64,000 nt of DNA, from NCBI RefSeq assembly GCF_035943795.1, contig NZ_DASZBY010000083.1, positions 62,001 to 126,000 of the forward strand. The letters run 5' to 3'. Each line of letters opens with the position of its first letter. The stretch's first letter is position 1. A program made the position numbers and the translations under genes. Below, one piece after another: positions 39,837 to 47,930 of the stretch. The notes under the pieces were generated by a model. The model searched no databases. It saw nothing but the letters and a program-made list of their open reading frames with translations, and was not told where the DNA came from. This DNA comes from Aliidongia sp035943795 (GTDB taxonomy: Bacteria; Pseudomonadota; Alphaproteobacteria; ATCC43930; CGMCC-115725).

Positions 39837-40262
39837 ATGGCCATCCGCACGGCCGAGATCCTGACGATCGGCGAGGCCGCCGCCGCGTCCGGCGTTTCCG
39901 CCAAGATGATCCGATACTACGAAAGCGTCGGCCTGGTTCGCCCGGCCACGCGCACCGAGTCGAACTACCGCACTTATGATGGCAAGGCGGTCGAGACGCT
40001 GCGCTTCGTGGCGCGTGCCCGCCACCTGGGCTTCTCCATGGAAGAAATCGGCCGGCTGCTCGCCCTCTGGCAGGATCGCGGCCGGGCCAGCGCCGACGTC
40101 AAGGCGCTGGCGATGAGCCATATCGCCGAGCTGGAAGCGCGGATCGCCGCCATGGCATCGATGAAGGCGACCCTGGAACATCTGGTCGATCGCTGCCACG
40201 GCGATGACCGGCCGGACTGCCCGATCATCGACGGCATCGCGGCCGGCAACGGCTGCCACTGA
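39837..40262 (+). CDS. MerR family regulator, CueR/HmrR-like
   Basis: A 141-residue regulator: MerR helix-turn-helix (ILTIGEAAAASGVSAKMIRYYESVGLV, with the start of the domain near 8), dimerisation helix and a metal loop with Cys120-x7-Cys128 (CHGDDRPDC), the spacing used by CueR for Cu(I). The ATG at 39837 has GGAG six bases upstream; an ATG four codons earlier is the alternative. It probably activates a copper exporter elsewhere, since no copA, copZ or multicopper oxidase is next to it. Confidence 0.88.
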   Translation: MAIRTAEILTIGEAAAASGVSAKMIRYYESVGLVRPATRTESNYRTYDGKAVETLRFVARARHLGFSMEEIGRLLALWQDRGRASADVKALAMSHIAELEARIAAMASMKATLEHLVDRCHGDDRPDCPIIDGIAAGNGCH

Positions 40263-40296
40263 CGCTCAGGCGCGATCTGCCCCGATATTTCCCGAC

Positions 40297-40620
40297 CTAA
40301 TTCCTGGGCGCGAACAGGATGACGCCGGCGCCGAGCAGGCACAGCGCCGCCCCGGCCAAGTCCCAGCGATCGGGGCGCACCCGCTCGACCACCAGCAGCC
40401 AGACCAAGGATACGGCGACGTAGACCCCGCCATAGGCGGCATAGGCGCGGCCGGCGGCGGGCGCGTCGATCTTCGTCAGCAGGAAGGCGAACAGCGCCAG
40501 CGAGACGACACCCGGCACCAGCCACAGTGCCGAACGGCCGAGTCGCAGCCAGGCCCAGACCGCGTAGCAGCCCGCGATCTCGGCGACCGCGGCACCGATC
40601 GCGGCCGGGACCGATCCCAT
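40297..40620 (-). CDS. ynfA: YnfA family (UPF0060) membrane protein
   Basis: A 107-residue protein with four predicted helices: AAVAEIAGCYAVWAWLRLGRS, GRAYAAYGGVYVAVSLVWL, and the C-terminal DLAGAALCLLGAGVILFAPR, all typical of YnfA. It resembles small multidrug resistance transporters; the role is uncertain. Its ATG shares one base with the nudC stop (TGATG). Confidence 0.92.
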   Translation of the reverse strand: MGSVPAAIGAAVAEIAGCYAVWAWLRLGRSALWLVPGVVSLALFAFLLTKIDAPAAGRAYAAYGGVYVAVSLVWLLVVERVRPDRWDLAGAALCLLGAGVILFAPRN

Positions 40621-41555
40621 CAGTCTTCGCGCCCGAGCCAATCCTCGATCAGGCGGCGCGAGATCGAATCCTTGCGCGGCAGGCGGAAGAACTCGTCGTC
40701 CTGATGGTCGCGCACCCAGTCGCGCGAGAACCAGCGGGCATCCTCGAGTTCGCGGTCGTTGAGATTGATCTCGCGGGTCTTTGCGGTGGCATAGAAGCCC
40801 AGCATGATCGAGGACGGGAACGGCCAGGGCTGCGAGGAATGATAGATCGCGTCCTCGACCAGGATGCCCGCCTCCTCCTGGACCTCGCGCGCCACCGCCT
40901 CCTCCAGGCTCTCGCCCGGCTCGACGAAGCCGGCGAGCGTCGAATACATGCCCTTCATCCAGACCGCCTGGCGGCCCAGCAGCATCTTGTCGCCGTCGGT
41001 CACCAGCATGATCACGGCCGGATCGGTGCGCGGGAAATGGTGGGTCTTGCAGTCGGGCGAGATGCAGATGCGGACATGCCCGCCCTCGGCGCCGATCGTC
41101 GGACTGCCGCACACGCCGCAGAACCGGTGGCGGGTATGCCAATGGGCGAGACCCCGCGCATAGGCCAGCAGCGACCCGGTGCGTTGCGACAGGAGCGGAC
41201 CGAAAGCGCGCAGATCCTGGAATTTCGGCGCCGCGTCGAGCGCGAGCGCGCCATAGCCCAGCCGGTCGAGCGGCGTTTCCTCAGCCGAGAGGTCGAGCGC
41301 GAAATGCGCGATCTCGCCATCGAGACCGAGCAGCATCGGCTCGGCGCCGGCCATCAGGAACGGTGTCACCGTCGCCAGATCGAGCAGGATGGGCTCGGGG
41401 CCCGCACCCGAGTCGCGCACCAGGTGCTGAGCGCGCCAGATCGGCACGAATCGGCTCGTCTCCGCGGTCAGCCGCGCCTTGAGCCAGTCGGGGTTCTTGC
41501 GCAACGGACCGACCCGATCGAGCCCGCCCGCCGCATAGAAATTCGGTCGCTTCAT
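40620..41555 (-). CDS. nudC: NAD(H) pyrophosphatase NudC
   Basis: A 311-residue Nudix hydrolase that cleaves NADH and removes NAD caps from RNA. Seen: a zinc ribbon (CGVCGSPT and CISPDC), HFPRTDPAVIMLV, the Nudix box GFVEPGESLEEAVAREVQEEAGI, and SSQPWPFPSSIMLGF, the SQPWPFPxS motif specific to NADH pyrophosphatases. All key residues are present. It is divergent from the SRP RNA gene. Confidence 0.96.
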   Translation of the reverse strand: MKRPNFYAAGGLDRVGPLRKNPDWLKARLTAETSRFVPIWRAQHLVRDSGAGPEPILLDLATVTPFLMAGAEPMLLGLDGEIAHFALDLSAEETPLDRLGYGALALDAAPKFQDLRAFGPLLSQRTGSLLAYARGLAHWHTRHRFCGVCGSPTIGAEGGHVRICISPDCKTHHFPRTDPAVIMLVTDGDKMLLGRQAVWMKGMYSTLAGFVEPGESLEEAVAREVQEEAGILVEDAIYHSSQPWPFPSSIMLGFYATAKTREINLNDRELEDARWFSRDWVRDHQDDEFFRLPRKDSISRRLIEDWLGRED

Positions 41556-41697
41556 GGGACCAGACCATGGCACGGCGGCGTCCGAGCGGCAAGGCGATGG
41601 GCGGTCGCAGCGGCATATCCGGCATTTCCGCCAACCCATTCCTGCCATCGGTCGAACGCACTTGCACCTTGGCGCGAGACAGTCGATATATGCCCTT

Positions 41698-41793
41698 GGA
41701 AGGCTGGTGGTGGGCAGGTCCCTCGCCAACCCGGTCAGGTCCGGAAGGAAGCAGCCGCAACGAGTTTCCGACTTGGGTCGTCGCCGGTCTTCC
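41698..41793 (+). ncRNA. ffs: Signal recognition particle RNA (4.5S)
   Basis: About 96 bases with the SRP domain IV core GGTCAGGTCCGGAAGGAAGC and CAGCCGCAACGAGT. The ends pair as GGAAGGCTGG (41698-41707) with CCGGTCTTCC (41784-41793), allowing two G-U pairs. It binds Ffh and guides membrane protein insertion. Location just before dnaX is the standard alphaproteobacterial order. Ends are estimated from the pairing and could be off by several bases. Confidence 0.93.
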
Positions 41794-41902
41794 ACCCTTT
41801 CTCGTCCAAGCGACCTTTGGCGGCGGGCCCCTTCTTGACAGTGTCGACCGTGACCGATCGTCCTGCCCGCCCGGCGGTGCCACCGGCATCCCGTCCCATC
41901 CC

Positions 41903-43780
41903 ATGAGCAATCAAGTCGAATATCGGGTCCTTGCCCGCAAGTATCGGCCGTCCAGCTTCGACCAGCTGATCGGGCACGACACCTTGGTGCGCACCCTGTC
42001 GAACGCGTTCAACAGCGGGCGCATCGCGCATGCCTTCATGCTGACCGGCGTGCGCGGCGTGGGCAAGACGACGACGGCCCGCATCATCGCCCGCGCGCTG
42101 AACTGCGTCGGACCCGACGGCACCGGCGGCCCGACCATGCAGCCGTGCGGCGTGTGCGACGCCTGCCGCTCGATCGCCGAGGATCGCCATCCCGACGTGA
42201 TCGAGATGGACGCCGCGTCCCGCACCGGCGTCGACGACATCCGGGAGCTGATCGAGAGCGTGCGCTATCGCCCGGTCTCGGCCCGCTACAAGATCTACAT
42301 CATCGACGAAGTGCACATGCTGTCCAAGGCGGCGTTCAACGCGCTCTTGAAGACGCTCGAAGAGCCGCCGCCGGACATCAAGTTCGTGTTCGCCACGACC
42401 GAGATCAACAAGGTGCCGGTGACGGTGCTGTCGCGCTGCCAGCGCTATACCCTGCCGCGCATTCCGCTCGACACGCTGGCATCCTATTACGGCCAGATCT
42501 CGCTCAAGGAAAAGGTCGAGATCGAGCCGGGCGCGCTGGCGCTGGTCGCGCGCGCCGCCGACGGCTCGGTGCGCGATGGACTGTCGATCCTCGACCAGGC
42601 GATCGCGCTGGGCTTCGGCGCGCTCATCACCGAGGCCGCCGTCCGCGACATGCTGGGCGTCGCCGACCGCGGCCTGACCTTCGACCTGTTCGAGAACGTC
42701 ATGGCCGGCGACGCGCCGGCGGCGCTGGCTGGGCTGGAAGTGCTCTACAACGGCGGCACCGACCCGGCGATGGTACTGCAGGACCTGCTGGACGTGACCC
42801 ATTTCATCACGCGCCTGAAGCTGGAGCGCACGACCGAGGTCACCTCGGCCCAGCCGATGGCCGACGGCCAGGACCTGGAGCGCGGCCGCGCGCTGGCGGC
42901 CCGGCTCGGCCTGGCAGCACTTGCCCGCACCTGGCAGCTCTTGCTGAAGGGATTGCCCGAAGTGCAGATGGCACCACACCCGCTGAAGGCAGCGGAGATG
43001 GTGCTGATCCGCCTGGTCTATGTCACCGACCTGCCCTCTCCGGCCGATCTGATCAGGGCGCTGCAGAATTCCGGCGCCGGCCAGGGCACGGCCGGCGGCC
43101 TCGGCCCGCCGGGCGCCGCCGGTCCGTCACCGCGCGCCGAGGCCCCGCCCCGCCCGGTGGCGATCCAGGGTGGCCAGACGATGGCCGCGCGCCAGCCCGA
43201 ACCGGTCGCGGCCCTCGAACCGACCGCCGAAGTGGCGCTGCCGCATCCTGCGAGCTTCCATGAGGTCATGGAGCTGATCGCCCAGCACCGCGAGGCGATC
43301 CTCTACAACCACATCGCCGCGATGGTGCATCTGGTGCGCTACGAGTTCGGCCATATCGAGCTCAGGCCCGAGCCGGAGGCGCCACGCGACCTCGCGACCC
43401 GCATGGGCCAGTTCCTCGGCGAACAGACCGGCCAGCGCTGGATGATCACCGTCTCGCGCGAGCCGGGTCAGCCGACCCACAAGGAACAAGTGCTGGCGGC
43501 GGAGGCAAAGCGTCGGGCCGAGGTCAGCGCCACGCCGCTGATCAAGGCGCTGCTGCTGGCCTTCCCGGGGCTGACCATCGACAAGATCATCGACCTGGAA
43601 CCGCCGCCCGAGCCGGTGTTGCCGGCGGAACTGGTGCTGGAGCCGGAACCGACCGCGGATATCGCGCTTGAGAGTGCGGTGTTCGATGACGCGCCCGTCG
43701 CAGGGCTTTATGAAGAGGATGATCCGGGACCGTTCGTGGCCCCGGTCCTCGATCCCGACGAAGAAGATGGAGACGCTTGA
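41903..43780 (+). CDS. dnaX: DNA polymerase III subunit tau/gamma
   Basis: A 625-residue clamp-loader subunit. Seen: YRVLARKYRPSSFDQLIGHD, Walker A GVRGVGKTTT (49-58), a zinc-binding cluster (CGVCDAC preceded by CVGPDG), Walker B IIDEVHML, and sensor 1 FATTEINKVP. The C-terminal tau region (from about 390) is Pro/Ala-rich then acidic. The ATG at 41903 begins the conserved N-terminus. No obvious slippery run for a gamma frameshift was noticed. It is followed directly by ybaB. Confidence 0.96.
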   Translation: MSNQVEYRVLARKYRPSSFDQLIGHDTLVRTLSNAFNSGRIAHAFMLTGVRGVGKTTTARIIARALNCVGPDGTGGPTMQPCGVCDACRSIAEDRHPDVIEMDAASRTGVDDIRELIESVRYRPVSARYKIYIIDEVHMLSKAAFNALLKTLEEPPPDIKFVFATTEINKVPVTVLSRCQRYTLPRIPLDTLASYYGQISLKEKVEIEPGALALVARAADGSVRDGLSILDQAIALGFGALITEAAVRDMLGVADRGLTFDLFENVMAGDAPAALAGLEVLYNGGTDPAMVLQDLLDVTHFITRLKLERTTEVTSAQPMADGQDLERGRALAARLGLAALARTWQLLLKGLPEVQMAPHPLKAAEMVLIRLVYVTDLPSPADLIRALQNSGAGQGTAGGLGPPGAAGPSPRAEAPPRPVAIQGGQTMAARQPEPVAALEPTAEVALPHPASFHEVMELIAQHREAILYNHIAAMVHLVRYEFGHIELRPEPEAPRDLATRMGQFLGEQTGQRWMITVSREPGQPTHKEQVLAAEAKRRAEVSATPLIKALLLAFPGLTIDKIIDLEPPPEPVLPAELVLEPEPTADIALESAVFDDAPVAGLYEEDDPGPFVAPVLDPDEEDGDA

Positions 43781-43781
43781 G

Positions 43782-44105
43782 ATGAAGAATCTCGGCAATA
43801 TGATGAAGCAGGCCCAGCAGTTTCAGACGCGCATGTCGGAAATGCAGGCCGAACTGGAAAAGGTCGAGATGACCGGCCAGTCGGGCGGCGGCACGGTCAA
43901 GATCGTGCTGTCCGGCAAGAACGAGGTCCGGAAGATCTCGATCGACAAGACGCTGGTCGACCCGGAAGAGGTCGAAGTGCTGGAGGACCTGCTGCTGGCC
44001 GCGTTCAACGACGCCAAGCAGAAGGTCGAGACCCACGCCGCGGCCGAGATGCAGAAGATCACCGGTGGGCTGCAGCTGCCACCCGGCATGAAGCTGCCGT
44101 TCTAA
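43782..44105 (+). CDS. ybaB: YbaB/EbfC family nucleoid-associated protein
   Basis: A 107-residue DNA-binding protein: MKNLGNMMKQAQQFQTRMSE, GGGTVKIVLSGKNEVRKISIDK, and LEDLLLAAFNDA. It forms a tweezer-like dimer. It starts one base after the dnaX stop; an ATG five codons earlier, inside dnaX, is an alternative. The dnaX-ybaB-recR order is widely conserved. Confidence 0.95.
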   Translation: MKNLGNMMKQAQQFQTRMSEMQAELEKVEMTGQSGGGTVKIVLSGKNEVRKISIDKTLVDPEEVEVLEDLLLAAFNDAKQKVETHAAAEMQKITGGLQLPPGMKLPF

Positions 44106-44115
44106 GGACACCCGC

Positions 44116-44709
44116 TTGTCCGGCGCCGAGATCGACCGGCTGATCCAGCTCCTGGCCAAGTTGCCGGGGCTGGGTCCGCGCTCGGCCCGGCGCGCGGTGC
44201 TCTACATGCTGAAGCGGCGCGATGCTTTCATGCTGCCGCTGGGGGCGGCGATCGGCGAGGTGGCAGAAGCCATCCTGCCTTGCAGGATCTGTGGCAACCT
44301 CGACACGACCGATCCCTGCCCGATCTGCGCCGACGCCAACCGTGATGGCGGCTTGGTCTGCGTCATCGAGGACGTGGCCGATCTCTGGGCGATCGAACGC
44401 ACGTCGTCCTATGCCGGCAAATACCACGTGCTGGGCGGCATCCTGTCGGCGCTCGACGGCATCAGGCCGGAGGACCTTACCATCGGCGCCCTGGTCGACC
44501 GCGCCGCCGCCGGCGACGTACGCGAGGTCATCCTGGCCATGAACGCCACCGTCGAGGGCCAGAGCACGGCGCACTACCTGACCGATCGCCTGGCCGCGAC
44601 CGGCGTCAAGGTCTCGCGCCTCGCCCATGGCGTGCCGATCGGCGGCGAATTGGACTATCTCGACGAGGGCACGCTCGCCGCCGCCTTGAAGGCGCGCCGG
44701 CCGTTCTAG
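44116..44709 (+). CDS. recR: Recombination protein RecR
   Basis: A 197-residue protein of the RecFOR pathway, which loads RecA at gaps. Seen: LIQLLAKLPGLGPRSARRAVLYML (helix-hairpin-helix), a zinc finger (CRICGNLDTTDPCPIC), and a Toprim domain starting VCVIEDVADLWAIE with the acidic metal site. The start is TTG at 44116, supported by AAGGA eight bases upstream and by the position of the conserved N-terminus. Confidence 0.95.
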   Translation: MSGAEIDRLIQLLAKLPGLGPRSARRAVLYMLKRRDAFMLPLGAAIGEVAEAILPCRICGNLDTTDPCPICADANRDGGLVCVIEDVADLWAIERTSSYAGKYHVLGGILSALDGIRPEDLTIGALVDRAAAGDVREVILAMNATVEGQSTAHYLTDRLAATGVKVSRLAHGVPIGGELDYLDEGTLAAALKARRPF

Positions 44710-44736
44710 CGCCCGCTGTCCGTTCAAATCGCGAAG

Positions 44737-45519
44737 CTATGGGCTTGGGGTCCCCATGTTTCGGCGTGCCTGCCGTAGCGCCCGCAGCCAGTTGCCGGGT
44801 CGCGATCCTCCAGACGGCGCGGAGATGCCCAGGAGACGACCGGCATCGCGCAGGATCGGCAACCCGAACCACAGTGTTACGAGAGCATAAAATATGTCCT
44901 GCCAGTGCTGGAGAGTGATCGCCAGCGTGATCATGACCGGCTCCGGCAGACGCTCGAAAGACGAATCCAATGTTTCGAAATTGTTCTGAGTGACCGCCAT
45001 CACGGACAGCAGGACGAGCCCGCCCACCAGCCTCAGCAGGATGCCGGCGAAATTGATCAGGATGAGAATGAGAAGGAAGAAGACGAACCGGATGACGATG
45101 AGGTTGCCGGCTTGAGACCGGACGGAGACATCGGCCAGCTCCGAGATCGGCGCGAGCATCGCTGCCGTACTCTTGTCGGACCCCGCCAAAGCAAGGGTCT
45201 TCTCCTTGACCTCCAATTCGATCTTCCGGATCTCGATTTCATTTTTCCGCGATTCGATGCCGGTTTTCTTGATCAGCACGTAGGAATAGGCCAAGCCGAC
45301 CAAGGTCACCGGGATCGCGAGCATGCCACTGACGATCTCCCACCAATGGAGCGGCTTCGGTTCTTCGGCGATCTGGGCGAACGCGAGCGTCGGCCCTGCG
45401 CAGACCAGGAGGATCCAGAGGCGCAACACCAATCGCGCGATCACGGGAGCACCAAGGTGACGATCGTTCGGGCAGGCTTCATTCCCAGCCTCCGCTTCCC
45501 CAGCATTCATCAAGGGCAT
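44737..45519 (-). CDS. Unknown membrane protein with coiled coil
   Basis: A 260-residue protein with a signal-like hydrophobic segment (LVLRLWILLVCAGPTLAFA, about 30-48), a membrane helix (about 60-82), a charged Lys/Glu coiled coil (about 84-108), two further membrane segments (about 145-175) and a last one near 205-222. I do not recognise the family. Less GC-rich than recR. The start is uncertain (ATG at 45519 or 45510, or GTG at 45444). It converges with recR. Confidence 0.6.
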   Translation of the reverse strand: MPLMNAGEAEAGNEACPNDRHLGAPVIARLVLRLWILLVCAGPTLAFAQIAEEPKPLHWWEIVSGMLAIPVTLVGLAYSYVLIKKTGIESRKNEIEIRKIELEVKEKTLALAGSDKSTAAMLAPISELADVSVRSQAGNLIVIRFVFFLLILILINFAGILLRLVGGLVLLSVMAVTQNNFETLDSSFERLPEPVMITLAITLQHWQDIFYALVTLWFGLPILRDAGRLLGISAPSGGSRPGNWLRALRQARRNMGTPSP

Positions 45520-45955
45520 CCACCGGTTGGCAGCATGATCCTACCTCGGTAGCGCCGCGTATCAGCTTACCGTGGAAAGAGGCCGATCGTCACCCCGATC
45601 ACCACAACCACCCATCGCATGGGCCTGCTCGTTGGATCAGGAGGCGTTAAGGTTTTTGCGAGAGGATGAGGATGTCAGCAGTCAAGTGACCTGGAGGGCG
45701 CCGTGCGTCTCGTTTCCTCGAAGAAATTTTCAGAATCCGACGCCCTCGCATCGTTCGGCCGAACCTCGTCGCGGCCAGGAGAGTTCCTCGTCATCGCCGC
45801 CGGGGGCTTCGCGATGCTGCTGGTCGTAGGCCTCTTCGACATGTTCGGTCTGCTTCCCTGAACAAGCATGCGCATCCGATCGCAACGCTTCAATTCAGCG
45901 GATTGACTTCGACTTTTTCAAGTCGCGGACGGGGAGCAAACCACTCGCGACGCGG
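45520..45955. other. 436-bp intergenic region with one possible small gene
   Basis: This gap lies between two minus-strand genes and includes the promoter side of the unknown membrane protein. Apart from the candidate 52-residue open frame at 45703-45861 I see no repeat, RNA or regulatory site. Composition is more AT-rich than average. Confidence 0.5.
45703..45861 (+). CDS. Possible 52-residue membrane protein
   Basis: A GTG-started frame with GGAGGG four bases upstream encodes a short hydrophilic N-terminus and one membrane helix (EFLVIAAGGFAMLLVVGLFDMFG, split by few polar residues). Small single-helix proteins are easily missed, but length, GTG start and lack of known relatives make this uncertain. 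Confidence 0.35.
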   Translation: MRLVSSKKFSESDALASFGRTSSRPGEFLVIAAGGFAMLLVVGLFDMFGLLP

Positions 45956-46822
45956 TCAATGCCCGCCTCGCACCAGACTGCCGCGCAGGCCTTCGAGCAG
46001 CGCCAGATAGTCCGGTTCCTCCGGCACGATCAGGCCGTGGCGAAGGCCGAAATCGATCAGCACCAGGTTGACGTCGTACTTATACCGGTCGGATTCTCGC
46101 ACCAGCCGCAGGCACTCACGCGCCGACAGCAGGCGGAAATCCTCGACCTCGCCGTCGGTGTTGTGCGGTACGAAATCCGTCGGCAGCTGGATGTCGTAAA
46201 CGAACAGCACTTCATCCCGCATGCCGTCGGGCAGCTCGATCCGGTAGCGGATGGCGCCTACGGCATGGGCGCGGGTCGCCAGCGCACGGGTCACGCCGGC
46301 CTCCTCTCCCGCTTCTTCCAGCACTGTCTCCCAGGCGGTATAACCAGCCCCAAGACCGCCGGCCACCATATTGTCGAGCTGGCCCGGCGCCATTGCCTTG
46401 CTCATGGCGCGCCTGGCGATCCAGAATTCCGGCCCGTCGGCGCCCGGCCGCCAGCCGTTGAGATGCACGGCATGGGCCCGCACACCAAAGAATTCGATCA
46501 TTCCCCGGTCGAGTTCGAACAACAACGGCCCGCCCCAGCCATCGGTGATCGCGAACGTCTCGTGGCGCCGCTTGCTCACGACGCCGGAGCGGATCAGCCC
46601 ATCGGTCGCTTCGCCCAGGGCGTCGGTCGCGGTCCCGGACCCGTCGATCGTGTCGGCGAACGTCACCGCGTCTGCCGACACACGGAAGATCTGCGGAAAG
46701 GCTTCGAGCGCCCGGGCATTGTCCCGGCGGACGAAACCGACGCGGCGCCCGGCCAGCAGCAGCGGCAGGAAGCGGTCGGGATCGAAGCGGTTACAGGCTT
46801 CGAGATGACGCAGATAGCTCAT
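45956..46822 (-). CDS. DUF4743 / Nudix hydrolase family protein
   Basis: A 288-residue protein with an N-terminal DUF4743 region (YLRHLEACNRFDPDRFLPLLLAGRRVGFVR) and a Nudix domain whose box reads GGLGAGYTAWETVLEEAGEEAG. The Glu ligands are kept but the usual Arg of the Nudix box is replaced. Relatives include the N-terminal part of fungal thiamine pyrophosphokinase, thought to remove damaged thiamine diphosphate forms. The ATG at 46822 starts the conserved region; another lies eight codons upstream. Confidence 0.85.
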   Translation of the reverse strand: MSYLRHLEACNRFDPDRFLPLLLAGRRVGFVRRDNARALEAFPQIFRVSADAVTFADTIDGSGTATDALGEATDGLIRSGVVSKRRHETFAITDGWGGPLLFELDRGMIEFFGVRAHAVHLNGWRPGADGPEFWIARRAMSKAMAPGQLDNMVAGGLGAGYTAWETVLEEAGEEAGVTRALATRAHAVGAIRYRIELPDGMRDEVLFVYDIQLPTDFVPHNTDGEVEDFRLLSARECLRLVRESDRYKYDVNLVLIDFGLRHGLIVPEEPDYLALLEGLRGSLVRGGH

Positions 46823-46896
46823 GCCGACGAGGAGACATCGGGGCACTGGACGAGGTCAAGCCACGCTCGACCCATCGGAACCGCCGCGCAGACGGA

Positions 46897-47808
46897 TCAG
46901 GCCGCGACCGCGAGCCCCGGCAGGGCCGCGGCCGCTTCGCGGACCGACTGCAGCAGGATCGCCGCCAGGCGGGCCGCGGTCGGCTCCAGCTCGGCATCGG
47001 CGCGGTGCAGGGTGAGGGCGAGCGGCGGCAACGGCGGCAAGCCGGCCTCGCCCGGTGCCAGCGCACGCACGCCCGGCGGCAGGCCGATCTGGGTGCGGAT
47101 GGTCAGACCCAGCCCCGCCGCGGTCGCCGCCCATAATCCGCCCAGGTTCGGGCTGGTGAAAGCCAGGCGCCAGGGCATGCCGGCCCGGTCGAGCGCGCCG
47201 GTGCCGCAGGTGCGGAACCAGCAGGGCGCCTCGAACGCCACGAGCGGCAATGGCTCGCCCTCGGGATCCGGCTGGGATGGCCAACCCCCTTGCGGGCCGA
47301 TCCAATGCATCGGCAGCTCGGCGACCCGTTCGCCGTGCGGCGCCTCGGTCCCGTCGCCCCAGACCAATGCCAGGTCGAGCCGGCCGGCGCTGACCCGCTC
47401 CAAAAGCTCGGCATTGCGCGCGACCCGCGCCTCGATGCGGACCTTGGGATGAGCGCGCGTGAAGCGCCCCAGCACCTGTGGCAGCAGCAGTTCGCCGAAA
47501 TCCTCCTGCAGGCCCAGCCGGACCCAGCCGGCGAGATCGACGCCCTGGATCGCGGCCGCAGCCTCGTCGTTGAGGTCGAGCAGGCGCCGGGCATAGGCGA
47601 GCATGGTCTCGCCCGCCTCGGTCAGCACCAGACCTCGGCCGGATTTGCGGAAGATCGTCGTGCCGGCCTGGTCCTCGAGCTTGCGCAACTGCGCGCTCAA
47701 GGCAGAGGTCGACCGCCCCAGCCGATCGGCGGCCTTGGCGAAGCTGCCCAGGTCCATGCCCGTCGCAAAGCTGTGCAGCACGTCGAGATCGAAGATCGTC
47801 CGCCGCAT
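46897..47808 (-). CDS. LysR family transcriptional regulator
   Basis: A 303-residue regulator: winged helix in residues 7-65 (LDVLHSFATGMDLGSFAKAA, then SALSAQLRKLEDQAG) and an effector-binding domain. It is divergent from an MFS transporter gene 122 bp away and probably controls it. The effector is unknown. It resembles the LrhA/IciA-like branch in length and helix-turn-helix only. Confidence 0.92.
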   Translation of the reverse strand: MRRTIFDLDVLHSFATGMDLGSFAKAADRLGRSTSALSAQLRKLEDQAGTTIFRKSGRGLVLTEAGETMLAYARRLLDLNDEAAAAIQGVDLAGWVRLGLQEDFGELLLPQVLGRFTRAHPKVRIEARVARNAELLERVSAGRLDLALVWGDGTEAPHGERVAELPMHWIGPQGGWPSQPDPEGEPLPLVAFEAPCWFRTCGTGALDRAGMPWRLAFTSPNLGGLWAATAAGLGLTIRTQIGLPPGVRALAPGEAGLPPLPPLALTLHRADAELEPTAARLAAILLQSVREAAAALPGLAVAA

Positions 47809-47818
47809 GGCAATCGTC

Positions 47819-47841
47819 CCAATTTATCGAACAGTATTTGG
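47819..47841. promoter_or_regulatory. Possible LysR binding site
   Basis: CCAATT and ATTTGG form near-matching arms (one mismatch) around an AT-rich centre, in the gap between the divergent LysR and MFS genes, 10 bases before the LysR start. Shape and place suit a LysR recognition site, but symmetry is imperfect. Confidence 0.35.
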
Positions 47842-47930
47842 AAAACTTCCTAATATTCAGGACGATGATGCCGCGTCATGGTGCCGGGATCAAGGCGGCT
47901 GCGGCCGCGCCCGTACGGAGTCCCCGAACC

